From: Haliclona indistincta
Taxonomy: Eukaryota; Porifera; Demospongiae; Haplosclerida; Chalinidae
NCBI GenBank assembly: GCA_964017065.1
Contig: OZ024785.1
Location: 682,001-746,000, forward strand
DNA: 64,000 bases
Direction: 5' to 3'
The notes beneath the pieces were generated by a model. The model saw only the letters and a program-made list of their open reading frames with translations, did no database searches and was not told where the DNA came from. Position numbers and translations under genes: made by a program. Within the stretch, counting starts at the first letter, position 1. The number at the start of each line of letters is the position of its first letter. This document shows, one piece after another, positions 1 through 10,800 of this stretch.

Positions 1-344
1 AAAAGATTTCTATCGAAATCAAAAGGATGTAGGGTTGTGAAATCTACCACTGGTTCACAATGTAAACTAACAAGGAACAAGCATGGAATAGTAACACGAT
101 TGACTTGCTAACAGACCATAGGTCCCTACATCAGTGGCTGTACGTAGACAAGCTGAATGCACGTCAGGTGTCAGCAGTCAATAGCAACTAAGTCAACCAC
201 AGCAGCCACTGATGTAGGGACCTATGGTCTGTTAGCAAGTCAATCGTGTTACTATTCCATGCTTGTTCCTTGTTAGTTTACATTGTGAACCAGTGGTAGA
301 TTTCACAACCCTACATCCTTTTGATTTCGATAGAAATCTTTTTA
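1..344 (-). repeat. R1 element, foldback part (copy F, cut by window start)
   Basis: Two arms of about 135 bp are near-perfect inverted copies. The left arm starts aaaagatttctatcgaaatc and the right arm ends ctttttaatttcttg at 344. The same foldback recurs near 5031, 24167, 42242, 44600 and 62986. The longer R1 tail would lie to the left of base 1 if this copy is reversed. Any ORF here is a by-product of the palindrome. Confidence 0.9.
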
Positions 345-1378
345 ATTTCTTGTATAGTAGACAGTGGTAAGGTAAGATAAAAATGAGGGCAAGGGAACAG
401 CAGGAGGAAGAGAAAGGATTATTTTTCTGTTCGTACCTAGCTGATCCAAGGGAGTTAGCGGTAGGAGATATAATAGAATAGAGACACAAGCATCTTACTA
501 GACCTTGGCTCTGTGTGATGGTAACAGGACGGTCACTTCACACGATGATGACTGTGATCGGCTGAACTCAGTTTATATTTCTGGACAGCAAGACATACGC
601 GTGTCAGTAAACAGGTTAAGAAGCACTAGCTCACATCAATGAGTTTCTCTTGAATCCTGATCCACTTTTCCTGTGAGTTGAGGCACATACAACATCATCA
701 GAGAACAACATTAGTGCTCCTTCCTTACGATTACCACACTACACAGTAATGACACTGTACACACACACACATAGACCAGCCCCTCACCACAATCTCTGTG
801 ATGGTGTCATGTCGTACTAACACACTGTCAGGCACTGAGTGCCTTCTGAGTGAACTGTTGAGTGAGAGAGTGAGAGAGTGAGAGAGTAAAGTGGGAAACT
901 ATTTACAACAGTTGCTTACAGTACTGAAGAACAGATCACCAAGACACTGGTGAGATGTGACCTGAACAGAGCCAGAGAAGCACTCTATCATATTCTGTAG
1001 TGATGTCCCATACTTCATCAGGCATCATATGTAGCTTCTTCATTACCTACAGTAACACTATTAGAGTATATAGTTGTGTGATAGATGTCACCTGTTTATA
1101 GTCAGAGATTCCATGTGATGACATCTATTAGTGACATGTTGGATGTATGTACAGGCTCTGTCACCTAAAGTAAAGAACAGCAATGAGAAGCAGCCTCAAG
1201 GAGGGTGGAATAAAAATGATTTTATCATTATGGTGCTCACATTATCAGCCAAACCACAGTAAGTAGATGTTAATGATTTCATTATAAGTGTATTGACATT
1301 ATGACAACTGACTGTTTGTGTTTTGGTTCTATCAGTCAATTTGTATGAACAAGAGGAAAGTGTTCAAATAAGTCTCAT
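345..1378. other. Gene-free stretch
   Basis: I see no exon with convincing splice sites or protein similarity on either strand. It holds a short GTGAGAGA-type tandem run near 860-890 and a short AC run near 760. The last seven bases (1372-1378, gtctcat) are the left target duplication of the next element. Confidence 0.5.
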
Positions 1379-2108
1379 CAAGGGCGTATAGAGAGAAGAG
1401 GGCATGCAACGCATTAGTCTAGCTTGCTAGACCCTCAACGCTCTCTCGCTCGGGGCTCCGCCCCGTAACCCCGCCCATCGAGCGAGAGAGCGTTGAGGGT
1501 CTAGCAAGCTAGACTAGCAACGCATAGAAACATCGAAATCCTAGTTGTTACTAAAATTAGATTTTACGCCCACGCGGATGTGACATCACGCAAGGTTCAT
1601 AAAACGAGGACGCGTCATACAGCGTACTTGTCTAGGCGTGTCGAGGCGTGCTCCAATGGTAAACTAGCTGACAAATCTACAATCGACATGAAGCTGTGGA
1701 TACTGGTGGTTGCCAACCATGTCGCGTATCACTAATGGCGTTGGCTGAGACGCAGGTAAAACGAAACTGCTGTCTATCGTTGGCGCTGTCGCTAATTCCT
1801 GCTGATCGGCTGCAGAGTATTTTACCAGCAACAGGCGACGAGCAGTATCGGACAGAGGCGAAGTCACGGTCTTTCTCCGCTTTGACTGGCGTGGCTGTGA
1901 TCCGCGCGCGCAGCATGGTATTGTGCAGTGCCAGTGTTCTTCAGCTTGGTCTGCCATTACTTTGTGTAGTGACGTCAGTTTCCGTTTACCCTCCGTATAC
2001 TATAACAATAATTGATAACGGAAAGTGCTATTCTTAGTAACAATTAAGATTTCGATGTTTTCACGGGTACTATTGCGTTGCATGCCCTCTTCTCTCTATA
2101 CGCCCTTG
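1379..2108. mobile_element. 730-bp non-autonomous DNA transposon with 7-bp TSD
   Basis: Terminal inverted repeats of about 35 bp start CAAGGGCGTATAGAG and end CTCTATACGCCCTTG. They are flanked by a perfect 7-bp duplication, gtctcat, at 1372-1378 and 2109-2115. An internal palindrome at about 1411-1518 has arms of about 37 bp around a GC-rich loop. No transposase is visible, and the 113-residue ORF at 1696-2037 looks accidental. A 7-bp duplication is uncommon (some P-like elements have 7-8 bp), so the superfamily is left open. Confidence 0.85.
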
Positions 2109-2115
2109 GTCTCAT

Positions 2116-2819
2116 ATAGTATCTGACCTGCTGCTGGTGTCTACTGACAGCTTGTCTTCTGTTCTGTGAGAAGAGCAGACTAAATACAGTGATAGGTACA
2201 GAGGACAGACCTGGTTAAATAACTTATCAGTCAGATAGTAACCATAGCAACCATAGTAACCATAGTAACCATGTGATGGTCTCCATGAGGTATCTCTGAT
2301 ACACATCCTAGTAATAATCTGGGCTTGTTATAAAGACAATGAATGAAAGCATCAATGTCTATGACACGGCTCACAGGATGATATTGACAGCAACATGTGC
2401 AAGTCACTTTGAGTGTATTAGTCATTGGAATAGAGGATGGATCACTCAGTCAAGAACAGCTACAGTAGAGTAAAGCAAAATAGTTTATAAACCAAGATAT
2501 AACTTACTGTGTGTAATATGAAGCATTGATGAGTATGATGCATCACTTGAACTAGTCACTCAAGAGGAGAAACATCAGATGAGTAGGACACACCCACCTA
2601 CACACCAGCTGAGTAGGACACACCCACCTACACACATGTATCAACAGCCAGCTCAACCAACAGCAACTCACTTCTGTGTAAAGATCTCCAAATGTATGAT
2701 CTAGATGATAATACGTACAGCAACCTACAGCACATGTCTTTGTCGTTCAACTTCATACATTATCTGATTCTCGACAGCAGATTCACGAATCATCACCATT
2801 CACGAATCATCACCATGCA
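2116..2819. other. Gene-free stretch with short tandem repeats
   Basis: There is an ACCATAGTA-type tandem run at about 2236-2272 and a 30-bp tandem duplication at about 2579-2638 (unit containing gagtaggacacacccacc). A 19-bp duplication near 2783-2815 repeats attcacgaatcatcaccat. I see no supported exon. Confidence 0.5.
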
Positions 2820-3399
2820 CCACGAGCCAAGCCAAATTTAGGCCAATTTTTTTCGCTTACGAAACGGACGAACGGAAACGGAAGCGCGAAAAAAGGGCCT
2901 GGTACGCGGTATCTATTGCAAGGGTGACCTTTGACCATTCCCCAGAATCTGGGGAATCCGTTCACACTCGAATATTTGTTTGTAATATTAGCCCGTATAT
3001 TCACGTGAAAAGACAATGCAAGAGGCCTACTGTCTGCGTTGCAACCTGTAGAAGCGGATCTAGTGCTCGAGTACGAGCAGCGAAGTCCTGTCTGTGTTCG
3101 CGCGGCCCCTACTGTGTTTCACGTGAATATACGACTCTGTGCTGACATGCTTGAAATACAATCGTTCACAGAGTCTCTTCGAAAACCGAGTATCTGGCGT
3201 CTACCACGTTGCTGCATTTGTCAGTAGCGTAACTACAGCACAGCAGATCTTGTATCGACAATCAGTAGCCAAGCCACGTGTTTTCATAGCTAGCGCATGC
3301 GCACAATTACCCATGCAATAGATACTGTATTGTACTAGGCCTTAATTTTCGCTTATTCGTTCGTTTCGTTGCGAAAATTAATGGCAGGGGACGAGGCTA
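2820..3399. mobile_element. MULE-like MITE (R2 family), degenerate left end
   Basis: The right end is ggggacgaggcta, identical to the right end of the element at 31500-40682. The body matches 31500-32010 closely, including the stretch around gacctttgaccattcccc. The left terminus (cacgagcc) has diverged from tagcctcgtcccc, so the left boundary is approximate and no clear target duplication remains. ORFs within it are not supported. Confidence 0.7.
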
Positions 3400-3520
3400 G
3401 GCATGTAGTGAATAACTCCATATCTTCAGTGATCACTAGTACATGATAGTAATGTTTTACACTACTATGATAGTCTATTGAAAGAAACCACACTATCTAC
3501 TAAAAACACTACTGTAACAA

Positions 3521-3526
3521 TTTATT
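3521..3526 (-). terminator. Poly(A) signal AATAAA for the 3564-5019 receptor gene
   Basis: The plus strand reads tttatt, which is AATAAA on the minus strand, about 38 bp downstream of the receptor stop codon. Confidence 0.55.
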
Positions 3527-3563
3527 ACATGTAGTCAAGTCAAGCACTCAGTACATTCACACA

Positions 3564-5019
3564 TTAGTTGATATTCACTTGTTGATAAGCCTCATTGTGT
3601 TGGAGTGGTATTGTCCCTCCATAAGCTACATTCTCTTGAGTAGTGATGGTGATGACATTAGGTGTGTCATAGATCACTGTAGCTAGCTCAGTGACTTGTT
3701 CTTTATCATGGTCAGTAGTTGCTGTAGCATGTGATGATGGTCTCCTTCTCCTCATAACACACCACACAATGATACTAGTGATAATAGCTGTACTGATCAC
3801 TGATACTATCAAGACACTAACAAGAACACCAGCTGTAACTGTAGTGGGAAAACATCATCAGCTTTAGCTACAAACATTAGGAAAACAATGACTATTGAAC
3901 CCACCTGCTGATTGAGCATCTATTGCTGGTGTTTTCAGTTTTACACAATAGTGTGATTATTGTATTAGATCAATAATATTTCACTATACTAACCTGAAGT
4001 TGAAATATTAACTTGAGCAGTGGCCATGGTAGTTACAATATTAGATTGTAGCTGACCACTGGTTGATAGTGGTAAGAATGCTGCTACAGACGGTGGAGGC
4101 ACTGAATAGTAACAAATCATAATTATAGTAATCCAGAACGCCACTAAAAACTGCACTATAAACTGCAAGCAACACAATAATGTATGTACATACATTGCTC
4201 ATACCATCATATGTGACTGTGAGTTGATCACTCCATGGTCCATGTTGTCCTGTACTGTCAGTAACAGCCACAGCAAATGAGTAGTTGTGTCCACGAGTGA
4301 TCAGGTCATCAGTCAGTATCAGTGACTCAGTGTTGCTAGTACTGTAGTACGAGCTAGAGCTACTGTAGTTAGTGATATTGATAGTGTAGTTGAAGACACA
4401 GTCTGTGGGTCCATTAGGAGGAGCTAGCCATGTTAGTGATACTGGTGGCTTGCTGGCAGTAATACTCAGATTTGAAGGAGAATTTGCAGCACCTTTAATT
4501 TGTTAAATGCAAAATCTTTTATTTATAATAATTATTGGTAATAATTTATACCTGACAATGAGATGGTAACTGACTTGCTGGTTATAGGTGACCGACATTG
4601 CATCACATTGTTATGATGAGATAGTGGAACACCAAATATTGTTGCAGTTGATGTCACTGTGTAGTCTCCAGCATGAAATACTGCAGTGAAAATTCCATTA
4701 TCTGGTTCGCCCGTTATGTAACCATCTGTATATCTGATATTAACTCCTCCGATATACAGCCAATTCAATGATGGTTGTGTGACTGTAGATGAAGCAGGCA
4801 TTCTAACAATAGTACAGTTGATAGTGACATCTTGTCCAGGACAGGCTGATAGTCCACTAGCTGGCTGAACAGGGATGAGTGTCACTATGTCAACTGTACT
4901 CTGTTGAGTAGCTAGTGAATATTAGAATGGATCATATTACTAAGTCTGTCGTAGGATACTTACTTACCAACAAAGAAATTGCTCATGATCAGAACAAGGA
5001 CAAAGAGAATAATCATCAT
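3564..5019 (-). CDS. Ig-FN3 transmembrane receptor with tyrosine-rich tail (complete, 6 coding exons)
   Basis: Exons on the minus strand are 5019-4968, 4911-4552, 4492-4205, 4101-3994, 3919-3905 and 3832-3564. All junctions are GT-AG and phase 1, and the sum is 1092 bp (363 aa). Exon 1 is a signal peptide (starts MMIILFVLVLIMSNFFVG). Exon 2 is an Ig-like domain with Cys at SACPGQD and VMQCRS. Exon 3 is an FN3 domain (LTWLAPPNGP, then WSDQLTVTYDG). Exon 4 is a Ser/Thr-rich stalk and exon 5 is a 15-bp microexon. Exon 6 holds the membrane helix (VISTAIITSIIVWCV), a basic stop-transfer RRRR, and a tail with Tyr in NVAYGG and NEAYQQV. It is likely a plasma-membrane recognition receptor, but the ligand is unknown. 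The R1 element starts only 12 bp upstream of the ATG, so the promoter or 5' UTR probably lies in R1. It is not a strict ITAM or ITIM receptor. Confidence 0.88.
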
Positions 5020-5030
5020 CAACAAAGATA

Positions 5031-6272
5031 CAAGAAATTAAAAAGATTTCTATCGAAATCAAAAGGATGTAGTGATGAAGAAATCTACCACTGGTTCACA
5101 ATGTAAACCAACAAGAAACAAGCATAGAATGGTAACACGATTGACTTGCTAACAGACCATAGATCCCTACATCAGTGGCTGCTGTGGCCAGAGTATAGCT
5201 AGTTAAGCTATTTACTGTTGACTGACACTTTGAATAGAATTCAGCTTGTGACAAAATATTGATCTTATGTACAGCCACTGATGTAGGGATCTATGGTCTG
5301 TTAGCAAGTCAATCGTGTTACCATTCTATGCTTGTTTCTTGTTGGTTTACATTGTGAACCAGTGGTAGATTTCTTCATCACTACATCCTTTTGATTTCGA
5401 TAGAAATCTTTTTAATTTCTTGTTTGTGTCCTTTTTTTCTTTTTAGTGAAGTGCAGTTCAATATCATGCATGTATGGAGAAGTCTTTGTTTCCACCATTA
5501 GTTTAGTATTCCTGTTGTTGATGGCTTTTCTTAAACTTATAGCTAAAATTGTTAAGCTGCACGTACAGGTCTGCCTAGTCGCCTACGCATGCATTCAGTG
5601 CAAACGAGCCCCGCCCACACTTGTTTGTAGACCTATAGTACGGCGGTTATAATTATCTGGCAAGTGCAGAATGGCGATCCTACACGAGCTTACCGTTCTT
5701 CGAAGACTCCAGACAAATGCCGGGTGTGTGTTCTCCGTGATAGTGATCCACACGGCGCAGCGATACTTTTAGCTGCTTGGTCACGTGCGCTACCCATTGC
5801 TTGGTCACGTGCGTATTGCGCAATCACAATAATGGCGTCTAACACTTAGCTGACAATGGATCACGATCGAGAAATCGCGGAAATTTGATCGCCGTTACGC
5901 TAAAAACAAAGCTCAAAAGGCACATGCCAGGAGAATTTCACGACTGTTCGTGGATGTTTTGGTCTCGGCACTGCTCGCATAAAGGCGCTAGGCGAGTGGA
6001 AGAAAGAAGAAAGAAAGAAAGAAAGAAGAAAACGAAGATGACGAAACTCGATTTTCACCGTTTCCAGGTTCGTCACTTTAGTAACAATTTCGAGCAATCT
6101 CCTTGCTACTGTAAGATGGGGCAACGCCAGAGAGCAGATATAAGTGTCTAAAGACGTATAAAATTCAACACCAGGCGAAATATCAGCGTTTGAACGCTAA
6201 TACATTGTATGTAGCCGCCATCTTGTTTTCTCGTTCATCCCTACATAGGGAGACACTACCGTGTCTCCCTAA
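5031..6272 (+). mobile_element. R1 element, full copy A (1242 bp)
   Basis: It starts CAAGAAATTAAAAAG. The foldback occupies 5031-5422, followed by a single-copy tail with a pyrimidine tract, a GAAA-type microsatellite near 6000-6030, and a terminal hairpin at 6247-6270 (agggagacac, loop tacc, gtgtctccct). It ends CTAA at 6272, with T next in the flank. The flank 5' of CAAG is A. No target duplication is visible. The hairpin differs from copies C and D by one compensatory base-pair change. Confidence 0.85.
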
Positions 6273-7810
6273 TAATTTTGACTCGAGAGCTGTAATTTTT
6301 ACTTTATCAGGATTGAAAGTCTGACGTTGCCTTGGGGCAGCGGTGAAATAAGTATTACACGGTATCAGCATACATCATCTTAAATTAAATTATACGTGTA
6401 ACCGTATTGTTTATGCATGTAGGTGCAAATCTCTTGGTAATAGGCATGATCATGACTGCCAAGTACGTGCAGTGCGACTTGTATGATTGTATCAAATGCT
6501 GTACCGGTGAGAACGGATTCGGAAACCATTCCGTCATGGCGTCATCATTGCCTTGGCTGCGCGAATATAACTTGAAACCCAGCGATCAGTATGGTTTTGC
6601 TTACCAGATCGTCTACAGCCACACACAAACATCGTACCTTACAATACTGTATTATCTATGGCAAGACTATCATAGAACGATTCAGCGCCTATTGCATTAG
6701 GCTATACATCGATCCAAACCAGTATCTTTCACAATGGATTACTCGCGATTTATTAATAACAGTTTGTCGTGCTTGAATGAAGCCAGCCATAAATTCATTA
6801 ACGCAATGTGCACAACTTTAACTACGATAATAGCAGATGAATTTTAAATACATAAGTTGAACATGTACATGCATCAGAACAAATGTTAGTATTTTACTTT
6901 ATCAAGCCGCCGTTGAGAAGCCATCACAGCTGAAAAATGTCATTATGACAGCAATATGAATGTACGTTAGAAGCATGTTGGCACCACAGCGCAGTGATCA
7001 TGCCGACCCAACGCATGTATAACCAGTGAATGTAAAATATTAAGCGGGGCGAGCCTGAGCGAAGAATTGTTATTATGACTATGACATTATGAATTAATGT
7101 GAGATGATTAAAATTTTGTTTTAGTAATTTTTTTATAATTCTGATTTGTTGTAATGATTTTGTTGAAGAGTTTAAGAGGGTACAATAGCTTTTGTGTGTT
7201 GGATCGGTTTGAGCTGCTGGAGGAGGTGAAGGCTTTGGAGCGGATGGTAAATATGCACAGTATTGGTTTTTCATGGTCTCTCTTCCTAGCCAGTCTCTCC
7301 TAGCCCCCTCTGCTCAGGTGTTTCTTTGGCCCTGCTTGTTCTTTGGCAGCTCCCTCTGCTCAGGTGTCTCTTCGCTTAGCCAGCCTCTCCTCCCTGTGCT
7401 CAGGTGTTTCTTTCGATGTAGTTGGAAGCATTCTCGGAGTCGTGCTCAGTAATGATTCGCTCAGGCTCGCCCTCAGCAATGATTCGCTCAGGCTCGCGAT
7501 CACGAGATCAGGCTGAGCCGGTGGAGAGCCCGTCGAAGAACAAACAGGGCCCGATTTAAGTTGTCCTCATCGCTCTCGCCACCATGAGCCTCGCTCAGGC
7601 TCGACCCAACAATTATATCATAATTCTAATAGAAAGAACCATAGAAAAATCAAATCCCTCACCGATTCTCTTCAAACCAGCACTATTCAACGCGTCTTGA
7701 CCTGCTAAGTGAAATACAAAACAAAAGACAACTCGGTAGGCGAATCTAAAAAGCCACTCTACTGTCAGTACTGCCTAGCCCCTCCCCCACTCTCTACCAC
7801 ACCTTGATGA
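6273..7810. other. Gene-free stretch with GCTCAGGCTCG repeats
   Basis: Several copies of a GCTCAGGCTCG-type motif in both orientations are scattered between about 7040 and 7610, with a duplicated tctgctcaggtgtttctt segment near 7310-7410. The 97-residue ORF at 6407-6700 has no recognisable domain. I see no supported exon. Confidence 0.45.
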
Positions 7811-7868
7811 CATCATAGATATTATAATTTTATATACTACGTTACGTAGTATATAAATATCTATGATT
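7811..7868. repeat. Nested palindrome just upstream of a signal-peptide exon
   Basis: A perfect 12-bp inverted repeat, TATATACTACGT / ACGTAGTATATA, lies at 7831-7842 and 7844-7855. An outer pair, catcatagatat / atatctatgat, flanks it. It lies immediately before the ATG at 7874. It could be a transcription-factor site or a small MITE, and the sequence does not decide. Confidence 0.6.
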
Positions 7869-7873
7869 ACATT

Positions 7874-10800
7874 ATGGCGATTCGGATTGAAGCTGTTTTA
7901 TTGTCTCTTACTTTCATTCTGAATTTCTCGGGTTCTATCACATCTGCTGAAGGTACTGAAAAATGTATACAGTGTGCATGTACGTTATTGAGGCGTTGTT
8001 TGCTGCATATGATATGGCGGCAAAATTCTGACCCATAACCCCAGAGGAGGTTGGAAGCGCACGTGATTACCCTGTTAACCCTTTAAGTACTAAGTTATCT
8101 TGCTGGAATTTTAACCTCGTAAATACTGACCAATAATTCTCTCGCGAATAACTCATGTGTCCTTTGCGCTCGAGGGGCCCTCCACTCGTGAAATCTCGTA
8201 CACTCACAGTTGAAATCACTTATTGAAATCAGAAATCACTGGTAGAAATCAGAAATCACTGTTGAAATCGGAAATCACTGTTGAAATCAGAAATCACGAG
8301 TAGAAATCAGAAATCACGGGTAGAAATCAGAAATCACGAAAGAAATCAGAAATCATTGGTAGAAATCAGAAATCACGAAAGAAATCTGCGGATATTTAGA
8401 AATCACTTCCGTATATTATCCGTACACTAGATCCGTTATTGTTGCTCCGCCCTATTCAGATAATTATTATTATCTTGCTCCGCCCTCAATACCACACCCC
8501 AAAATTACTTTCATCCCTTAGTAGTTGTTTTGGCAGCTTGTTCAGTTCGCTGCACATTCAAAGTTATTGCTAATGGTCAAAACGAACACCTAGCGATTGG
8601 ATTTTTACATTTGTAGGAAGTCTGGAAGATGCGAGCAGAGAATCTGAAATTTCTGGTTGAAGGCAAGCTGAGCTAGGCTGAAGCGTGCGCATAGGATAGC
8701 CGCCCAGCCTCTCTGCAGTGTCCTGGACTCTTGTTGCAACGAACTAACGCAGTACTTGGTATGCTAACTGAACATGATGCCTGCTATAAATCCTCGTGTA
8801 AATCTGCTTGCTGCCCTAGACTAGGGTGTGGTTACTCCACCTTTTTGAAATCATGGACGCTGGCTATTCTCGCTCAGGCTCACACTGTGCTGAGTCGTTT
8901 ACGCCCTTGTGTGTCGTCAATGCTGTAGTTACACTCATAGCAAAGTCATCAGGCTTCGTCAGAGAAGTTTCTGGGTTGAAATGAGCTAAGCGCGTGATTT
9001 TCTCAGAATCAGAAATCGCTTGCAGAAATCAGAAATCGCCAGTGAAATCAGAAATCACAGCTGAAATCAGAAATCACCGGTAGAAATCAGAAATCACTGG
9101 TGGAAATCAGAAATCATGTGCTGAAATCAGAAATCACGAAATCTCGTACGCTATCACAGGCCAGTGGCGGGCCCCTCGTTTGCGCTACTGGTCTCAAATT
9201 TGCATCTTTTTTCACCAGTGAGTAGCTGCAATTGCTCACACTCAAGTCGATCTATATGCTCCTCCACTTCGGAAGTCAAGCCAATAAAGTGCAGCGACCT
9301 CTTCAAATTTGCTCAAAGTTAGTACTTTGGGGCTGGCTAATGAAAAGTACATACAAATAGCAGTGGTTTAGGTGAGTGCAACATGTAGCCCAGATCATGG
9401 AGAATGTGGGAAAATGTGTTTTCCGAGCGTCCTGAAGCCGTAAAAGTTCAAAATTTCTCTCTGTGGCCATTTGGTTTCCTTAAAACGTGGTGAATTTTCC
9501 TCTGAAGCCATAGAAGTGCCGTACGCCAATATGTTAAGTTTGGTGGAGGGCCGACGCCGAAAACCACTGTATTTTTTTACAGTTTTTTGTATTCTTCAAT
9601 TTAGCTTAAGGGTGCAGGCCCTAACAACCATTAACTTATTCAGGAATGTACAAGTTGGACATTATTACACACCACAAATGATATTCACTGTTTGTACAAG
9701 CTCATTAACAATAAGAATAAGTGACAGTAGCCAGCCAAGATCAGGTAAAAATACATTCCTCAATAAAACTCTGTCTGTGGCCTTCAGAATAGACCCAAAC
9801 TTGGATAAATGACTATTAGCGACCAGATAAAGACCTTAAAGTAGAGTTTTTATACATAAACTCCCTCTTAGTAGGAAAACAACGAGGTCAGCAGCTCAAA
9901 ATCGTACTTGCAAGCACAATACACGAAAAAGCTCTATGTTACTGCCTTCGCCTTGTTGAAGTACGTATATATCCACAATCTGAATTTCTACTGCCTGAGT
10001 GAACGAAAGTTTTATTAGCCTAAGCGTTGTATCTAGCTGCGCCCGTCACATTTCCGTCTGGCACTTTCAGCGCTCATAGTTTGCAATGTGTACAGCCTTC
10101 ACCAGTCTTATAGCATAGGTCTTTGGTTTCTTGGAATATTGGCAGTAGTTTCTGAGATACAGTCCCCTAGCAACCAGCCAAAAATGCATGCGTGGGCGTG
10201 ACTCTGCACCCTTAATTTCGGAATATTTTAGCACTTTTGGATAAAGTTATGGTGTCTGAAGTATGTATGATGCTAAATCACGTCATTAGGGCATAAAGGG
10301 TTAAACCCCTATTGACACCTTTTGGCATCGTTATAATATTATTGGCTCCACCTAGATAGTGTGAAAAGTGCTCTAGAAAGGTCGAACTAAGTTTATTTGC
10401 AAAAGACGACTTTACTTGAAAAAATAGGCATGCCCACCCCACTAAAATGTACAGCATGCACGGGGGTATTTTAGGGCATCTTCCTGTTAACCCAGGGTTT
10501 GATGGGGCAGACCCCCTCGCCACTTTTTGGCATTTTAGGGTTTCATGCTGCCTGGAATTGCATACTTTAGCATAGAATATTGTCTAAACTGTGCTGTTTG
10601 CTCATCTGGACACCATTGAAGACCAAAAATTAGCTGACAATGACGAGGTCTCAACAACTAAGTGGCTTCAGTTCCGAAGTGGGAGTGGCAAACTCAGAGT
10701 TTATTACACGGTTGTACATTCTGACATGCCAGGACAAAACAGTGTTAGTTTGGAACAGCTAGCATACTGCATGTTGTAGAAAATTGCAAGACAAACTGCC

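Larger units (their letters stand above)
8079..10300. mobile_element. piggyBac-like (TTAA-target) MITE, interrupted
   Basis: It starts CCCTTTAAGTACTAAG and ends ATAAAGGG between TTAA at 8075-8078 and TTAA at 10301-10304. An uninterrupted 550-bp copy lies at 28070-28619. Comparison shows two later insertions inside this copy (8171-9178 and 9610-10211). TTAA targets with CCCTTT ends are typical of piggyBac-type elements. Confidence 0.8.

Noticed and set aside
1696..2037. 113-residue ORF inside the 7-bp-TSD element
   Set aside because: Competing ORFs on the other strand, no transposase motifs, low similarity to anything known.
3564..3640. ITAM in the receptor tail
   Set aside because: The first tyrosine is followed by GGT rather than xxL/I, so the ITAM consensus is not met.
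6407..6700. 97-residue ORF with several cysteines
   Set aside because: No signal peptide, domain or splice partners; could not be supported.
8213..8400. Repeat array resembling a CRISPR
   Set aside because: Units are short, degenerate and without unique spacers, inside a eukaryotic transposon.
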